From: Candidatus Eiseniibacteriota bacterium
GTDB taxonomy: Bacteria > Eisenbacteria > RBG-16-71-46
Length of the DNA: 5,088 nucleotides
Assembly: GCA_903921835.1 (NCBI GenBank)
Contig: CAIXRL010000227.1
Span: 1-5,088 of the forward strand
Direction: 5' to 3'
Shown here one piece after another: positions 1 through 5,088 of the stretch. Position numbers and translations under genes: made by a program. A model generated the notes under the pieces. The model made no database searches, was not told where the DNA came from, and saw only the letters and a program-made list of their open reading frames with translations. The number at the start of each line of letters is the position of its first letter. The stretch's first letter is position 1.

Positions 1-174
1 CACGCCGGCGGCCAGTGTCCGCGCGTGGCGCCCCGCGATGTCGCACAGCTCGACGCGCACGCTGCCCGTCGCGGGCAGCGCCAGCTCGACATGCGCGCCG
101 CCCCGAGCCGGGTTGGGCCACGGCGTGCCCAGGCGCAGCGTGGCGGGCACGGTCGCGGCGACGCCGGCGACCGA
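1..174 (-). other. Start of FlgD-Ig-like / sorting-type C-terminal domain (partial)
   Basis: Residues 1379-1424 read L-R-L-G-T-P-W-P-N-P-A-R-G, then a V-E-L-A-L strand, then V-R-V-E-L-C-D-I-A-G-R and T-L-A-A-G at the edge. The W-P-N-P-x-x-G start and the D-x-x-G-R turn are typical of FlgD Ig-like domains and of type IX secretion type A sorting domains. In those families the domain sits at the extreme C-terminus, so I expect only about 40-45 residues outside the window. The usual role is surface delivery or anchoring; whether this host has a type IX system cannot be seen here. Confidence 0.65.
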
Positions 175-3100
175 GGGCTCGATGCCGAAAGGCGCCGAGC
201 TGCTGTCGCACGCGACCGGGACGCTGGCGTCGCGCACGCGCAGTCGCGCATCGAACGTTCCGGGACCGCTCACCGTCCACGTCCACGCGCCGCCGGCCAC
301 GCCGCTCGCGAGGCGGGTCCAGCGCCCGCCGCCGTCGCGCGAGAGCTCGACGTCCACGGCCACGACGCCGGGCGGCGTGCTCCAGCGCAGCACCACTTCG
401 TCGCCCATCGTCACGCTCGATGCGCCCGGGTGCGCCAGGCGCGGCGTGCCCGGGGCGGACGAACGGCCGCGCAGCACGCGCAACGCGCCGGTGGGATCGA
501 GCGCGAGCGCGTCGGCGACGCCGTCGCCGTCCGCGTCCAGCATCGCGGAGGCCGCCGCCGGTCCGCCGGTGGCGAAGCGCGCCGCGGGTGCGAAGCGCGC
601 CGCGAGCGCCACGCCGGGGATGCCCCGCAGCAGCGAGAGCGTGCCGTCGGCGAGGGTCACGACGAGGTCCAGCGTGCCGTCGCGGTCGATGTCGGCCGGG
701 GCGAGCGCGACGGGCGCTCCGCCCGTGACCAGCGCCGTCGGCGCGCCGAAGCCGCCGGCGCCGTCGCCCGCCGCGACGAGCAGACGGCCGCCCGCGCTGT
801 CGACGGTCGTAACGTCGGTGCGGCCGTCGCCGTCGAGGTCGGCGAGCCGCAGCGCGCTCGCGGATCCGCCGCCGAAGGCGCGATTGCTCGCGAGGTGGAA
901 CGCGCCCGTGCCGTGTCCGCCGCTGCCGTTGCCGAGCAGCGTCGCGAGACCGCCCGCGTGCGCGACCACCAGGTCGAGCACGCCGTCGCCGTTCAGATCG
1001 GCGACCGCCAGCGCGGTCGGCGTCGAGGGCAGCGAGGCGTACCACGGATCCGCGAACACGAACGCGCCCGTGGAGTCGGCGCGCAGGCCGCGCCGCACGC
1101 TCACGCGGTTCGCGATGCCGTCGCCGGAGACGGTGACGACGTCGGGGATGCCGTTCTCATCCAGGTCCGCGACCGCGAGGTCGGCGGCGCCGTTCTCCAG
1201 CGCGAACGACTGCGCTTCGCCGAACGCGCCCCGGCCGTCGCCGCGGCGCACGGACAGGTTCGTCGTGTGCAGCGTCAGCAGGTCGGGCAGGCCGTCGCCG
1301 TCCAGGTCGGCGAGCCATACGCGGCGCACGCCGGCGTCGGCATCGCTCCAGGTCTCGTGAAAACCTCCCGCGCCGTCTCCGAGCAGCAGCGCCACGCTGT
1401 CCGCGCTGGCGACGACCGCGTCGGCGACGCCGTCGCCGTCCGCGTCGCCGGTCGCGAGGCGCGTGGCAGTGGGCGGCGCGGCGCTGGACGTGCCGCCCGC
1501 GAAGGGTTCGCGGATCGGGAACGTCGCGGTGACGTCGTTGCGCGTTCCGCACGCCGCGTCGCGCACGCGCAGCCGGGCGGCCGCGCAGGCGGGGCCGCTC
1601 GCGACCCAGCGGAACGAGCTGGCGGTGACGCCGTCGGCGAGCGTCGTCCAGTGCGCGCCGCCGTCGCGCGAGATCTCCAGGCGCGCCGCCGCGACGGACG
1701 CGCCGCGGCTCCAGGCGAGCACGCGCGTGAAGCCGGCGAGTGCCGCCGTCGTGTCGGCGAACGTGGCCGCCGAGAACGCGAGCGTTGCGGCCAGCTTGGG
1801 CGGGCATTGTGCGGCCAGGCAGTAGAGGCGGCCGTCGCTGCCGGCCACCACCACGTCGGGCTCGCCGTCGCCCGTGAAGTCGTCCACGACCAGCGCCGAG
1901 CCGACCGCCCCGATTGCGCTGCGCGCCGGCGCGCCGAAGCCGCTGCCGGAGCCGGCGAGCACCGCGATCGCGTTCTCGCCCTGGAGCGCGACCACGAGGT
2001 CGCTCTGGCCATCGCCGTCGAAATCCGCGGCGACGGGAGCGCACGGGCGCACGCCGGCAGCGACGTTGAGCGATACGGTCGCAGTGACCGAGTTCCCTCC
2101 GCTGGAAACCCTCCCGGTGAGCGGCGGAGGTGAGGACACGGTGACGAGGTCGCCGGTCGCGGGCAGGCAGGCGATCACGTCGGAGGCGCGATCGCCGTTT
2201 GCGTCGGCGAGCGCGAGATCCCCCGCGGTTCCCGGCAGCGTGTGCACGTCGCCGGGCTGGAACGCGCCGTCCCCGCGGCCGTCGGCGCCCGTTCCGTACC
2301 ACACCTGCACGGTCGTTCCCGTGCCGAGCGCGAGATCGGCGATGCCGTCGCCGTCGATATCGGCGCTCGCAAGCGCGCCGGGCGAGCCCACCACGGACTC
2401 GATCCAGGGTGCGTCGGGCGTGGTGCTGCGCCATACGACTAGGCGCGACGCCGCGCCGTCGGACGCGAGCACCGCGAGGTCGGCGATGCCGTCGCCGTCG
2501 AAGTCGGCGGCCACGAGTCCCGTGCCGCCCGCGATCGCGCGCGTGGACTCGGCGCCGAAATGTCCGTGACCGTCACCCGCATGCACCGCGACCCCCGCCG
2601 GCGTCAGCCGGACCATGTCCGCGAGCCCGTCGCCCGTCACGTCCGCGATCGCGAGTCTGCGCGTCGAGTCCGCGGCCAGCGTCGCGAGCAGCGTGAAATG
2701 GCCGGTGCCGTCGCCGCGCAGCACGCTGGCGTGCGCCGCGTCGCAGGCGATCAGGTCGGGCACGCCATCGCCGTCGAGGTCCGCGCTCGCCAGTTGCGTC
2801 GCGGCGAGGCCTGCAACCGATGTGACCGGCGCGCCGAACAGGCCGCAGAGTATCAGGTCCGCTGCGCTGGCGTCCGCGCGGGCGGGAACGAGCGCATCGG
2901 CGACGCGCACGCGCAGGTGCGGATCGGGTACGCCCACGACGGGAATCGCGACGAGGTCGGCGGTGAGGCCGCGGGCGAGCGGCAGCCACGTGCCGCCGCC
3001 GTCGCGCGACAGGTCCACGTTCACGGACGCGACGCCGGCGCCGCGCGTCCAGCGCGCCTGCTGCAGCGTGCCGGGCCACCAGGTCTCGTTGCCGCGTGGC

Positions 3101-4272
3101 GCGAGCAACGTCACGTGCGCGCTGGCCGCGGGCGCGCAGGACCCGAGCAGCCGCGTCACGCTGCCGGCGCTGGTGTTCGCGCACGCCAGGTCGGGCGCAT
3201 TGTCGCCATTCCAGTCGCCCGCGGCGAGACCGCCCGCGCCCGAGCCCGTGGCGAACGCGCCGAGCGAGGCGAGGCCCGAGCCCGTGCCGCGCAGCACGAC
3301 GACGTCGTTGCCCACGGCGCACGCGGCGGCGACGTCGATCAGGCCGTCGCCGTCGAAGTCACCCGCGACGAGGTCACGCGGCGCGGTGGGCGTGGAGACG
3401 GCGCCCGCGGCGACGAACGCGCCGCCGCCCGTGCCGCGCAGCAGGGCCACGGACGTGCCGGCGCCGTTGCTGACGACCAGGTCCGTGACGCCGTCGCCGT
3501 TCCAGTCGAGCGCGACCACGCTCCACGGTGAACCGGTCACCGCGACGGTCGTGGCGGGCGCGAACGTTCCGGTGCCGACGCCGTTCGCGCCGTCCCCTCG
3601 CAGGAGCGAGACGCTCGCGCCGCCGTTGTTCGCCACGGCGAGGTCGGTGATGCCGTCGCCGTCGAGGTCCGCGGCCAGGAGGCGCGCGGGGTTCACTCCG
3701 ACGGCGTACGCGACCGGCGCGCCGAAGCTGCCGTCACCGATGCCGTTGCTCCCGTTGCCGCGCAGGACGAGCACCGTGTTGGTGCTGCTGCTCGTCACCG
3801 CCAGGTCCATGATGCCGTCGCGATCAAAGTCCGCACACACGATCCCGCGCAGCGACGAGCCCGCGAGCGTCACGGCGCCGCCCGTGAAGGTGCCGTCGCC
3901 CGCGCCGAACCAGATCGCGACGCCGCTGCTCACGGCCACCGCGAGGTCGGGGATGCCGTCGCCGTTAAGATCGCACGCGACGACCGCGCGCCCGGCGGTG
4001 CCACCGTCGTAGGCGACCGGTGCCGCGAAGGCGCCGCTGCCCAGGCCACGCAGCACGGTGAGTGCCGGGCCGCTCAGGTTCGCGATCGCGAGATCCGCGA
4101 TGCCGTCGTGATCGAAGTCGCCGCTCGTCACGGCCTGCGGACTGCTGCCGCAGGAGTACGACGCGCCAGCGCCGAAGCCGACGCACGCGGCGTGGGCGGG
4201 CGCCGTGGATGCTGCGAGTGCAGTGACGATCGCGATCGCGCGGGCGAGTTGCAGATTCCGGCCGTCGTGCAT
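1..4272 (-). CDS. Secreted FG-GAP/VCBS-repeat protein with three propeller-Ig modules (C-terminus cut by window edge)
   Basis: The frame is open for 1424 codons from an ATG at 4272-4270 to the window edge, with no stop, so the C-terminus is missing. The start is supported by GAGGGGAG just upstream and by a signal peptide immediately after it. Twenty-one loops of the type D-x-[DN]-x-D-G-x-x-D begin at residues 52, 101, 148, 202, 256, 305, 353; 498, 544, 590, 638, 690, 750, 798; and 943, 989, 1036, 1092, 1145, 1194, 1246. Ig-like domains follow each set of seven (about 387-478, 827-924, 1273-1366). A WPNP-type C-terminal domain starts near 1379. FG-GAP/VCBS repeats of this kind build calcium-binding beta-propellers, as in integrin alpha chains. 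I infer an exported, surface-attached or released protein, perhaps adhesive or carbohydrate-binding. No catalytic motif is visible and the ligand is unknown. The gene diverges from its right-hand neighbour and the 5' end appears to be the first gene of its transcript. Coding and family are very sure; the function is not. Confidence 0.95.
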   Translation of the reverse strand, partial: MHDGRNLQLARAIAIVTALAASTAPAHAACVGFGAGASYSCGSSPQAVTSGDFDHDGIADLAIANLSGPALTVLRGLGSGAFAAPVAYDGGTAGRAVVACDLNGDGIPDLAVAVSSGVAIWFGAGDGTFTGGAVTLAGSSLRGIVCADFDRDGIMDLAVTSSSTNTVLVLRGNGSNGIGDGSFGAPVAYAVGVNPARLLAADLDGDGITDLAVANNGGASVSLLRGDGANGVGTGTFAPATTVAVTGSPWSVVALDWNGDGVTDLVVSNGAGTSVALLRGTGGGAFVAAGAVSTPTAPRDLVAGDFDGDGLIDVAAACAVGNDVVVLRGTGSGLASLGAFATGSGAGGLAAGDWNGDNAPDLACANTSAGSVTRLLGSCAPAASAHVTLLAPRGNETWWPGTLQQARWTRGAGVASVNVDLSRDGGGTWLPLARGLTADLVAIPVVGVPDPHLRVRVADALVPARADASAADLILCGLFGAPVTSVAGLAATQLASADLDGDGVPDLIACDAAHASVLRGDGTGHFTLLATLAADSTRRLAIADVTGDGLADMVRLTPAGVAVHAGDGHGHFGAESTRAIAGGTGLVAADFDGDGIADLAVLASDGAASRLVVWRSTTPDAPWIESVVGSPGALASADIDGDGIADLALGTGTTVQVWYGTGADGRGDGAFQPGDVHTLPGTAGDLALADANGDRASDVIACLPATGDLVTVSSPPPLTGRVSSGGNSVTATVSLNVAAGVRPCAPVAADFDGDGQSDLVVALQGENAIAVLAGSGSGFGAPARSAIGAVGSALVVDDFTGDGEPDVVVAGSDGRLYCLAAQCPPKLAATLAFSAATFADTTAALAGFTRVLAWSRGASVAAARLEISRDGGAHWTTLADGVTASSFRWVASGPACAAARLRVRDAACGTRNDVTATFPIREPFAGGTSSAAPPTATRLATGDADGDGVADAVVASADSVALLLGDGAGGFHETWSDADAGVRRVWLADLDGDGLPDLLTLHTTNLSVRRGDGRGAFGEAQSFALENGAADLAVADLDENGIPDVVTVSGDGIANRVSVRRGLRADSTGAFVFADPWYASLPSTPTALAVADLNGDGVLDLVVAHAGGLATLLGNGSGGHGTGAFHLASNRAFGGGSASALRLADLDGDGRTDVTTVDSAGGRLLVAAGDGAGGFGAPTALVTGGAPVALAPADIDRDGTLDLVVTLADGTLSLLRGIPGVALAARFAPAARFATGGPAAASAMLDADGDGVADALALDPTGALRVLRGRSSAPGTPRLAHPGASSVTMGDEVVLRWSTPPGVVAVDVELSRDGGGRWTRLASGVAGGAWTWTVSGPGTFDARLRVRDASVPVACDSSSAPFGIEPSVAGVAATVPATLRLGTPWPNPARGGAHVELALPATGSVRVELCDIAGRHARTLAAGV
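175..456 (-). other. Ig-like domain 3 of the FG-GAP protein
   Basis: Residues about 1273-1366 repeat the Ig-like pattern: V-V-L-R-W-S, then V-E-L-S-R-D-G-G-G-R-W with Ser at 1311, then W-T-W-T-V-S-G-P, then A-R-L-R-V-R-D-A, ending in P-F-G-I-E-P. It is the third copy at the same register, 443 residues after copy two. It joins the last propeller to the C-terminal domain. Confidence 0.7.
457..1500 (-). repeat. Propeller module 3: seven FG-GAP/VCBS repeats
   Basis: This stretch encodes residues about 925-1272. Loops start at residues 943 (DADGDGVAD), 989 (DLDGDGLPD), 1036 (DLDENGIPD), 1092 (DLNGDGVLD), 1145 (DLDGDGRTD), 1194 (DIDRDGTLD) and 1246 (DADGDGVAD), spaced 46-56 residues. Only loop three is unusual, with Glu-Asn in place of Gly-Asp at positions four and five. 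The distance from the last loop of module 2 to the first loop here is 145 residues, the same as between modules 1 and 2. Confidence 0.88.
1501..1794 (-). other. Ig-like domain 2 of the FG-GAP protein
   Basis: Residues about 827-924 match the first Ig-like domain in order: a V-L-A-W-S strand, then L-E-I-S-R-D-G-G-A-H-W with Ser at 868, then S-F-R-W-V, then A-R-L-R-V-R-D-A, ending in F-P-I-R-E-P-F. Ser868 lies 446 residues after the equivalent Ser422. Two Cys pairs, one just before the domain and one within it, could form disulphides in an exported protein. Confidence 0.7.
1795..2838 (-). repeat. Propeller module 2: seven FG-GAP/VCBS repeats
   Basis: This stretch encodes residues about 479-826. 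Loops start at residues 498 (DLDGDGVPD), 544 (DVTGDGLAD), 590 (DFDGDGIAD), 638 (DIDGDGIAD), 690 (DANGDRASD), 750 (DFDGDGQSD) and 798 (DFTGDGEPD), spaced 46-60 residues. Three loops depart from consensus: Thr replaces Asp/Asn at the third position in loops two and seven, and Arg replaces Gly in loop five. All seven keep the first and last Asp. The longest gap, between loops five and six, holds a Ser/Thr-rich insert. As in module 1, seven repeats fit one seven-bladed propeller. Confidence 0.87.
2839..3114 (-). other. Ig-like domain 1 of the FG-GAP protein
   Basis: Residues about 387-478 contain no calcium loop and instead follow a beta-sandwich pattern. It opens with P-R-G-N-E-T-W-W-P-G, then A-R-W-T, then V-D-L-S-R-D-G-G-G-T-W with Ser at 422, and closes with L-R-V-R-V-A-D. 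The S-R-D-G-G-G-T-W segment fits the Asp-box pattern S-x-D-x-G-x-T-W. Domains with this layout are common between propellers and sorting domains in secreted proteins of FCB-type bacteria. A structural spacer or carbohydrate-contact role is inference. Confidence 0.7.
3115..4185 (-). repeat. Propeller module 1: seven FG-GAP/VCBS repeats
   Basis: This stretch encodes residues about 30-386. Seven calcium-loop motifs start at residues 52 (DFDHDGIAD), 101 (DLNGDGIPD), 148 (DFDRDGIMD), 202 (DLDGDGITD), 256 (DWNGDGVTD), 305 (DFDGDGLID) and 353 (DWNGDNAPD). Spacing is 47-54 residues, or about 150 bases. Each loop is followed by a short strand such as LAV or LVV, then a turn and a G-x-F-x-x-P/A segment, the FG-GAP signature. 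Seven copies fit a closed seven-bladed beta-propeller. Loop seven has Asn where Gly is usual, so its metal site may be weaker. The fold is inferred from the family; repeat count and spacing are read directly. Confidence 0.88.
4189..4272 (-). other. Sec signal peptide of the FG-GAP protein
   Basis: Residues 1-28 have the layout of a type I signal peptide. A short polar start ends in Arg11. A hydrophobic core of Ala, Ile, Val, Thr and Leu covers about residues 12-21, and the segment ends in A-H-A (26-28), a good signal peptidase I site before Ala29. The next residue is Cys30, but His at -3 does not fit a lipobox, so a lipoprotein is unlikely. Cys30 and Cys41 flank the first mature residues and could form a disulphide after export. 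Confidence 0.85.
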
Positions 4273-4276
4273 TGGG

Positions 4277-4284
4277 CTCCCCTC
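4277..4284 (-). promoter_or_regulatory. Ribosome binding site of the FG-GAP gene
   Basis: GAGGGGAG on the minus strand lies 4 bases before the ATG at 4272. Its GAGG part is 8 bases away, a normal Shine-Dalgarno spacing. This decides the start together with the signal peptide that follows. Confidence 0.7.
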
Positions 4285-4343
4285 GAGGCGTTGGCGTGGT
4301 GTCGTGCGAGAAAGGGGGCGGTACATGGCGCGCTGCAGTGTTA

Positions 4344-4374
4344 ATGCTAACCAACCCAACAGGGGCGCCGGCAA
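4344..4374 (-). promoter_or_regulatory. Possible weak promoter of the FG-GAP gene
   Basis: On the minus strand TTGCCG (4374-4369) is followed after 19 bases by TAGCAT (4349-4344), giving a rough -35/-10 pair. A start here would leave a leader of about 65 bases. It lies in the most A/T-rich patch of the window. Matches to consensus are only partial, and sigma specificity in this organism is unknown, so this is tentative. Confidence 0.22.
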
Positions 4375-4488
4375 GCGCTAACTGCAATAGTCACAAGGGC
4401 ATTGCGCCCAATTGCCGCGCCATTTCACCCGTTTTCACGCAGGCGCGGACATCGCGGGATTCGCGCCCGGGTCGGATGGCGAACGCGG

Positions 4489-4551
4489 CGTGCAGATCGC
4501 ACTTGCCCGGACGATCCACGGGCCCGCGGGGCCGCGAGCGCGATCTGCACG
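4489..4551. repeat. 12-base perfect inverted repeat with nested hairpins
   Basis: CGTGCAGATCGC at 4489-4500 is matched exactly by its reverse complement GCGATCTGCACG at 4540-4551. The 39-base loop can form either GCCCG/CGGGC (4505-4509 with 4519-4523) or GGCCC/GGGCC around a GCG loop (4521-4525 with 4529-4533). These two overlap and exclude each other. No T-run follows on either strand, so it is not a standard intrinsic terminator. It could be an operator, a small structured RNA or a REP/MITE-like element. Confidence 0.6.
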
Positions 4552-4710
4552 TCAGCCGCTGCGAACCCAGGCCGGCTGCTGCCCTCATCGCGTGGACAAC
4601 GCGGCTGCGGCGCGGCCGGCCGATCTTCCTGCTGCCGACGCGCACCTCGCACTCCCGGCTCGCGGTTCATGAATCGTCCGGGCTGAGTGACTTTCCACAA
4701 TCCTGCCTCA

Positions 4711-4731
4711 GCGCCTGAATCGTGAAGGCGC
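4711..4731. repeat. Short hairpin GCGCCT/AGGCGC
   Basis: GCGCCT (4711-4716) pairs with AGGCGC (4726-4731) across a 9-base loop. No T-tract follows on either strand. The octamer TGAATCGT occurs across its loop edge (4716-4723) and once more at 4670-4677. In DNA this GC-rich a 6-base stem may be chance. Confidence 0.3.
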
Positions 4732-4864
4732 AGCCGGGCGGGAACGAATGTCTCGCTTGACAGGCTTGCGCGGCGCCCCTGCCCGCGCCCGCGAGTCGCC
4801 CATGCGCCTGCGCTGAAGCGCACACCAGACGCCCGTGCGGCCGCGTTCGGTGTTCCCCTCGCAC

Positions 4865-4902
4865 GCGTTGTCGCCGCAGCGCGTTTCGCGCCGCGACAGC
4901 GC
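4865..4902. repeat. Long stem-loop upstream of the right-hand gene
   Basis: GCGTTGTCGC (4865-4874) pairs with GCGACAGCGC (4893-4902) over 10 positions, with one G-U wobble. Inside, GCGCG (4879-4883) pairs with CGCGC (4887-4891) around a TTT loop, separated from the outer stem by a 4/1 internal loop. The structure ends 77 bases before the ATG at 4980. No T-tract follows. Depending on where transcription begins it is either a leader structure or a DNA-level operator. Confidence 0.5.
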
Positions 4903-4920
4903 ACGCACGGGCGCCGCGAA

Positions 4921-4928
4921 CACGCGTG
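4921..4928. promoter_or_regulatory. CACGCGTG palindrome before the right-hand gene
   Basis: This perfect 8-base palindrome is followed directly by ATACATAG, the most A/T-rich stretch just ahead of the right-hand gene and a possible -10 region. A CACGCGT copy also occurs at 4862-4868. The layout suits an operator or promoter element, but no good -35 is spaced correctly, so the call is weak. Confidence 0.25.
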
Positions 4929-4967
4929 ATACATAGCGAGTGCGTCCCCGCGCGAATCCGCCCCCGC

Positions 4968-4971
4968 GGAG
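4968..4971 (+). promoter_or_regulatory. Ribosome binding site of the right-hand gene
   Basis: GGAG lies 8 bases before the ATG at 4980. No comparable site precedes the in-frame ATG codons at 4998 and 5022, so the first ATG is preferred. Confidence 0.55.
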
Positions 4972-4979
4972 CACCGCCC

Positions 4980-5088
4980 ATGCATCGCTACTCGCGGATG
5001 CACCTCACGCCCGAAGTCGCCATGCGCAACCTCGACGCGATCGACCTCGAGGAGAAATCCCGCATCGCCGAGGGGCTCGCGCTGATCG
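4980..5088 (+). CDS. N-terminal fragment of an unidentified helical protein (possibly HNH-endonuclease-like)
   Basis: The frame is open for 36 codons from the ATG at 4980 to the right edge, so only the N-terminus is visible. A GGAG ribosome binding site precedes it. The peptide begins M-H-R-Y-S-R-M-H-L-T-P-E-V-A-M-R-N-L-D-A and continues I-D-L-E-E-K-S-R-I-A-E-G-L-A-L-I. It is rich in charged helix-forming residues, has no signal peptide and looks cytoplasmic. It is far less Arg/Pro-biased than the spurious frames nearby, which supports real coding. The layout (L-T-x-E/D-x-A-L-R-x-L followed by a helix ending I-A-x-x-L-A-L-I) reminds me of the N-terminus of HNH-endonuclease domain proteins common in candidate-phylum genomes. 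That resemblance is from memory and tentative, and no catalytic part is in view. It is transcribed away from the FG-GAP gene. Confidence 0.65.
   Translation, partial: MHRYSRMHLTPEVAMRNLDAIDLEEKSRIAEGLALI

Larger units (their letters stand above)
4273..4979. other. Divergent intergenic region with no convincing gene
   Basis: These 707 bases separate two divergently transcribed genes. Open frames exist on both strands, but their translations are Arg/Ala/Pro-rich without domain signals, and they overlap one another or the flanking starts, as expected by chance in DNA this GC-rich. I see no tRNA, rRNA fragment, terminator with a T-tract or known riboswitch. The region does contain several inverted repeats, listed separately, plus an 8-base palindrome TTCATGAA at 4666-4673. 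Confidence 0.75.

Noticed and set aside
38..1360. A 440-codon open frame on the plus strand
   Set aside because: It is Ser/Pro/Arg-rich antisense sequence. Its repeated P-S-P-S-R-S stretches mirror the D-G-D-G loops on the other strand.
25..2133. A 702-codon open frame on the plus strand
   Set aside because: It is antisense to the FG-GAP gene. Its recurring A-V-A-V-x-V-G pattern is the complement of the calcium-loop repeats, and it is Arg/Ala-rich with no domain signal.
1157..2434. A 425-codon frame on the minus strand overlapping the large gene
   Set aside because: It is a different frame from the one carrying all 21 calcium loops. Its translation is dominated by Arg and Gly, as expected of a shadow.
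2615..4012. A 465-codon open frame on the plus strand
   Set aside because: It is antisense to modules 1 and 2, with the same Ser/Pro repeat artefact. The absence of stops is explained by GC-rich codon use.
537..4119. Recurrent DNA motif about every 150 bases, considered as a CRISPR-like or tandem DNA repeat
   Set aside because: The copies lie in frame, vary in sequence and encode the calcium loops of FG-GAP repeats, so protein repeats explain them fully.
4757..4762. A perfect TTGACA that could be a -35 box
   Set aside because: The bases 16-19 downstream are GC-rich (around 4780-4790) and offer no -10, and it is more than 200 bases from the next start codon.
4809..4822. A TGCGC/GCGCA hairpin with a TGAA loop
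   Set aside because: It has only five pairs in GC-rich DNA and no T-tract or other context. It is likely chance.
4425..5003. A 192-codon minus-strand open frame across the intergenic region
   Set aside because: It overlaps the start of the right-hand gene and has an Arg/Ala-rich low-information sequence with no recognisable domain or good ribosome binding site.

Overview
The window comes from a very GC-rich bacterial genome. It holds one dominant gene, a 707-base divergent intergenic region, and the first 36 codons of a second gene. The large gene encodes a secreted FG-GAP/VCBS protein with Ig-like domains and a C-terminal stretch resembling a FlgD-Ig or type IX-type sorting domain. That style is common in the FCB-related lineages (for example Candidatus Eisenbacteria and similar candidate phyla). 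This taxonomic placement is inferred from protein style and base composition only; there is no marker gene here.

Positions 4272 down to 1 (minus strand) form one uninterrupted reading frame of 1424 codons, which runs off the left edge without a stop. The order is a Sec signal peptide (about residues 1-28), then three copies of a module of roughly 445 residues, then the start of a C-terminal domain. Each module has seven calcium-loop repeats of the type D-x-[DN]-x-D-G-x-x-D, spaced about 46-60 residues apart. Seven such repeats are what a seven-bladed FG-GAP beta-propeller needs. Each module then ends in one Ig-like domain carrying an S-R-D-G-G motif. The 21 loops and three Ig-like domains stay in one frame from start to edge, so there is no frameshift. 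The long Arg/Ala-rich open frames on the plus strand and in the other minus frames are shadows of this gene.

Positions 4273-4979 contain no convincing gene. The region holds the ribosome binding site and a weak possible promoter of the large gene, and several inverted repeats. The two strongest are a 12-base perfect inverted repeat with a 39-base loop (4489-4551) and a 10-pair stem enclosing a second hairpin (4865-4902). A CACGCGTG palindrome and a GGAG ribosome binding site lie just before the right-hand gene.

From 4980 to the right edge (plus strand) an open frame begins a helical protein that I cannot identify with confidence. The two genes are transcribed away from each other and nothing visible links their functions. 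I see no mobile element, tRNA, rRNA, CRISPR array or defence system. The most notable content is the regular triplicated architecture of the large surface or secreted protein.
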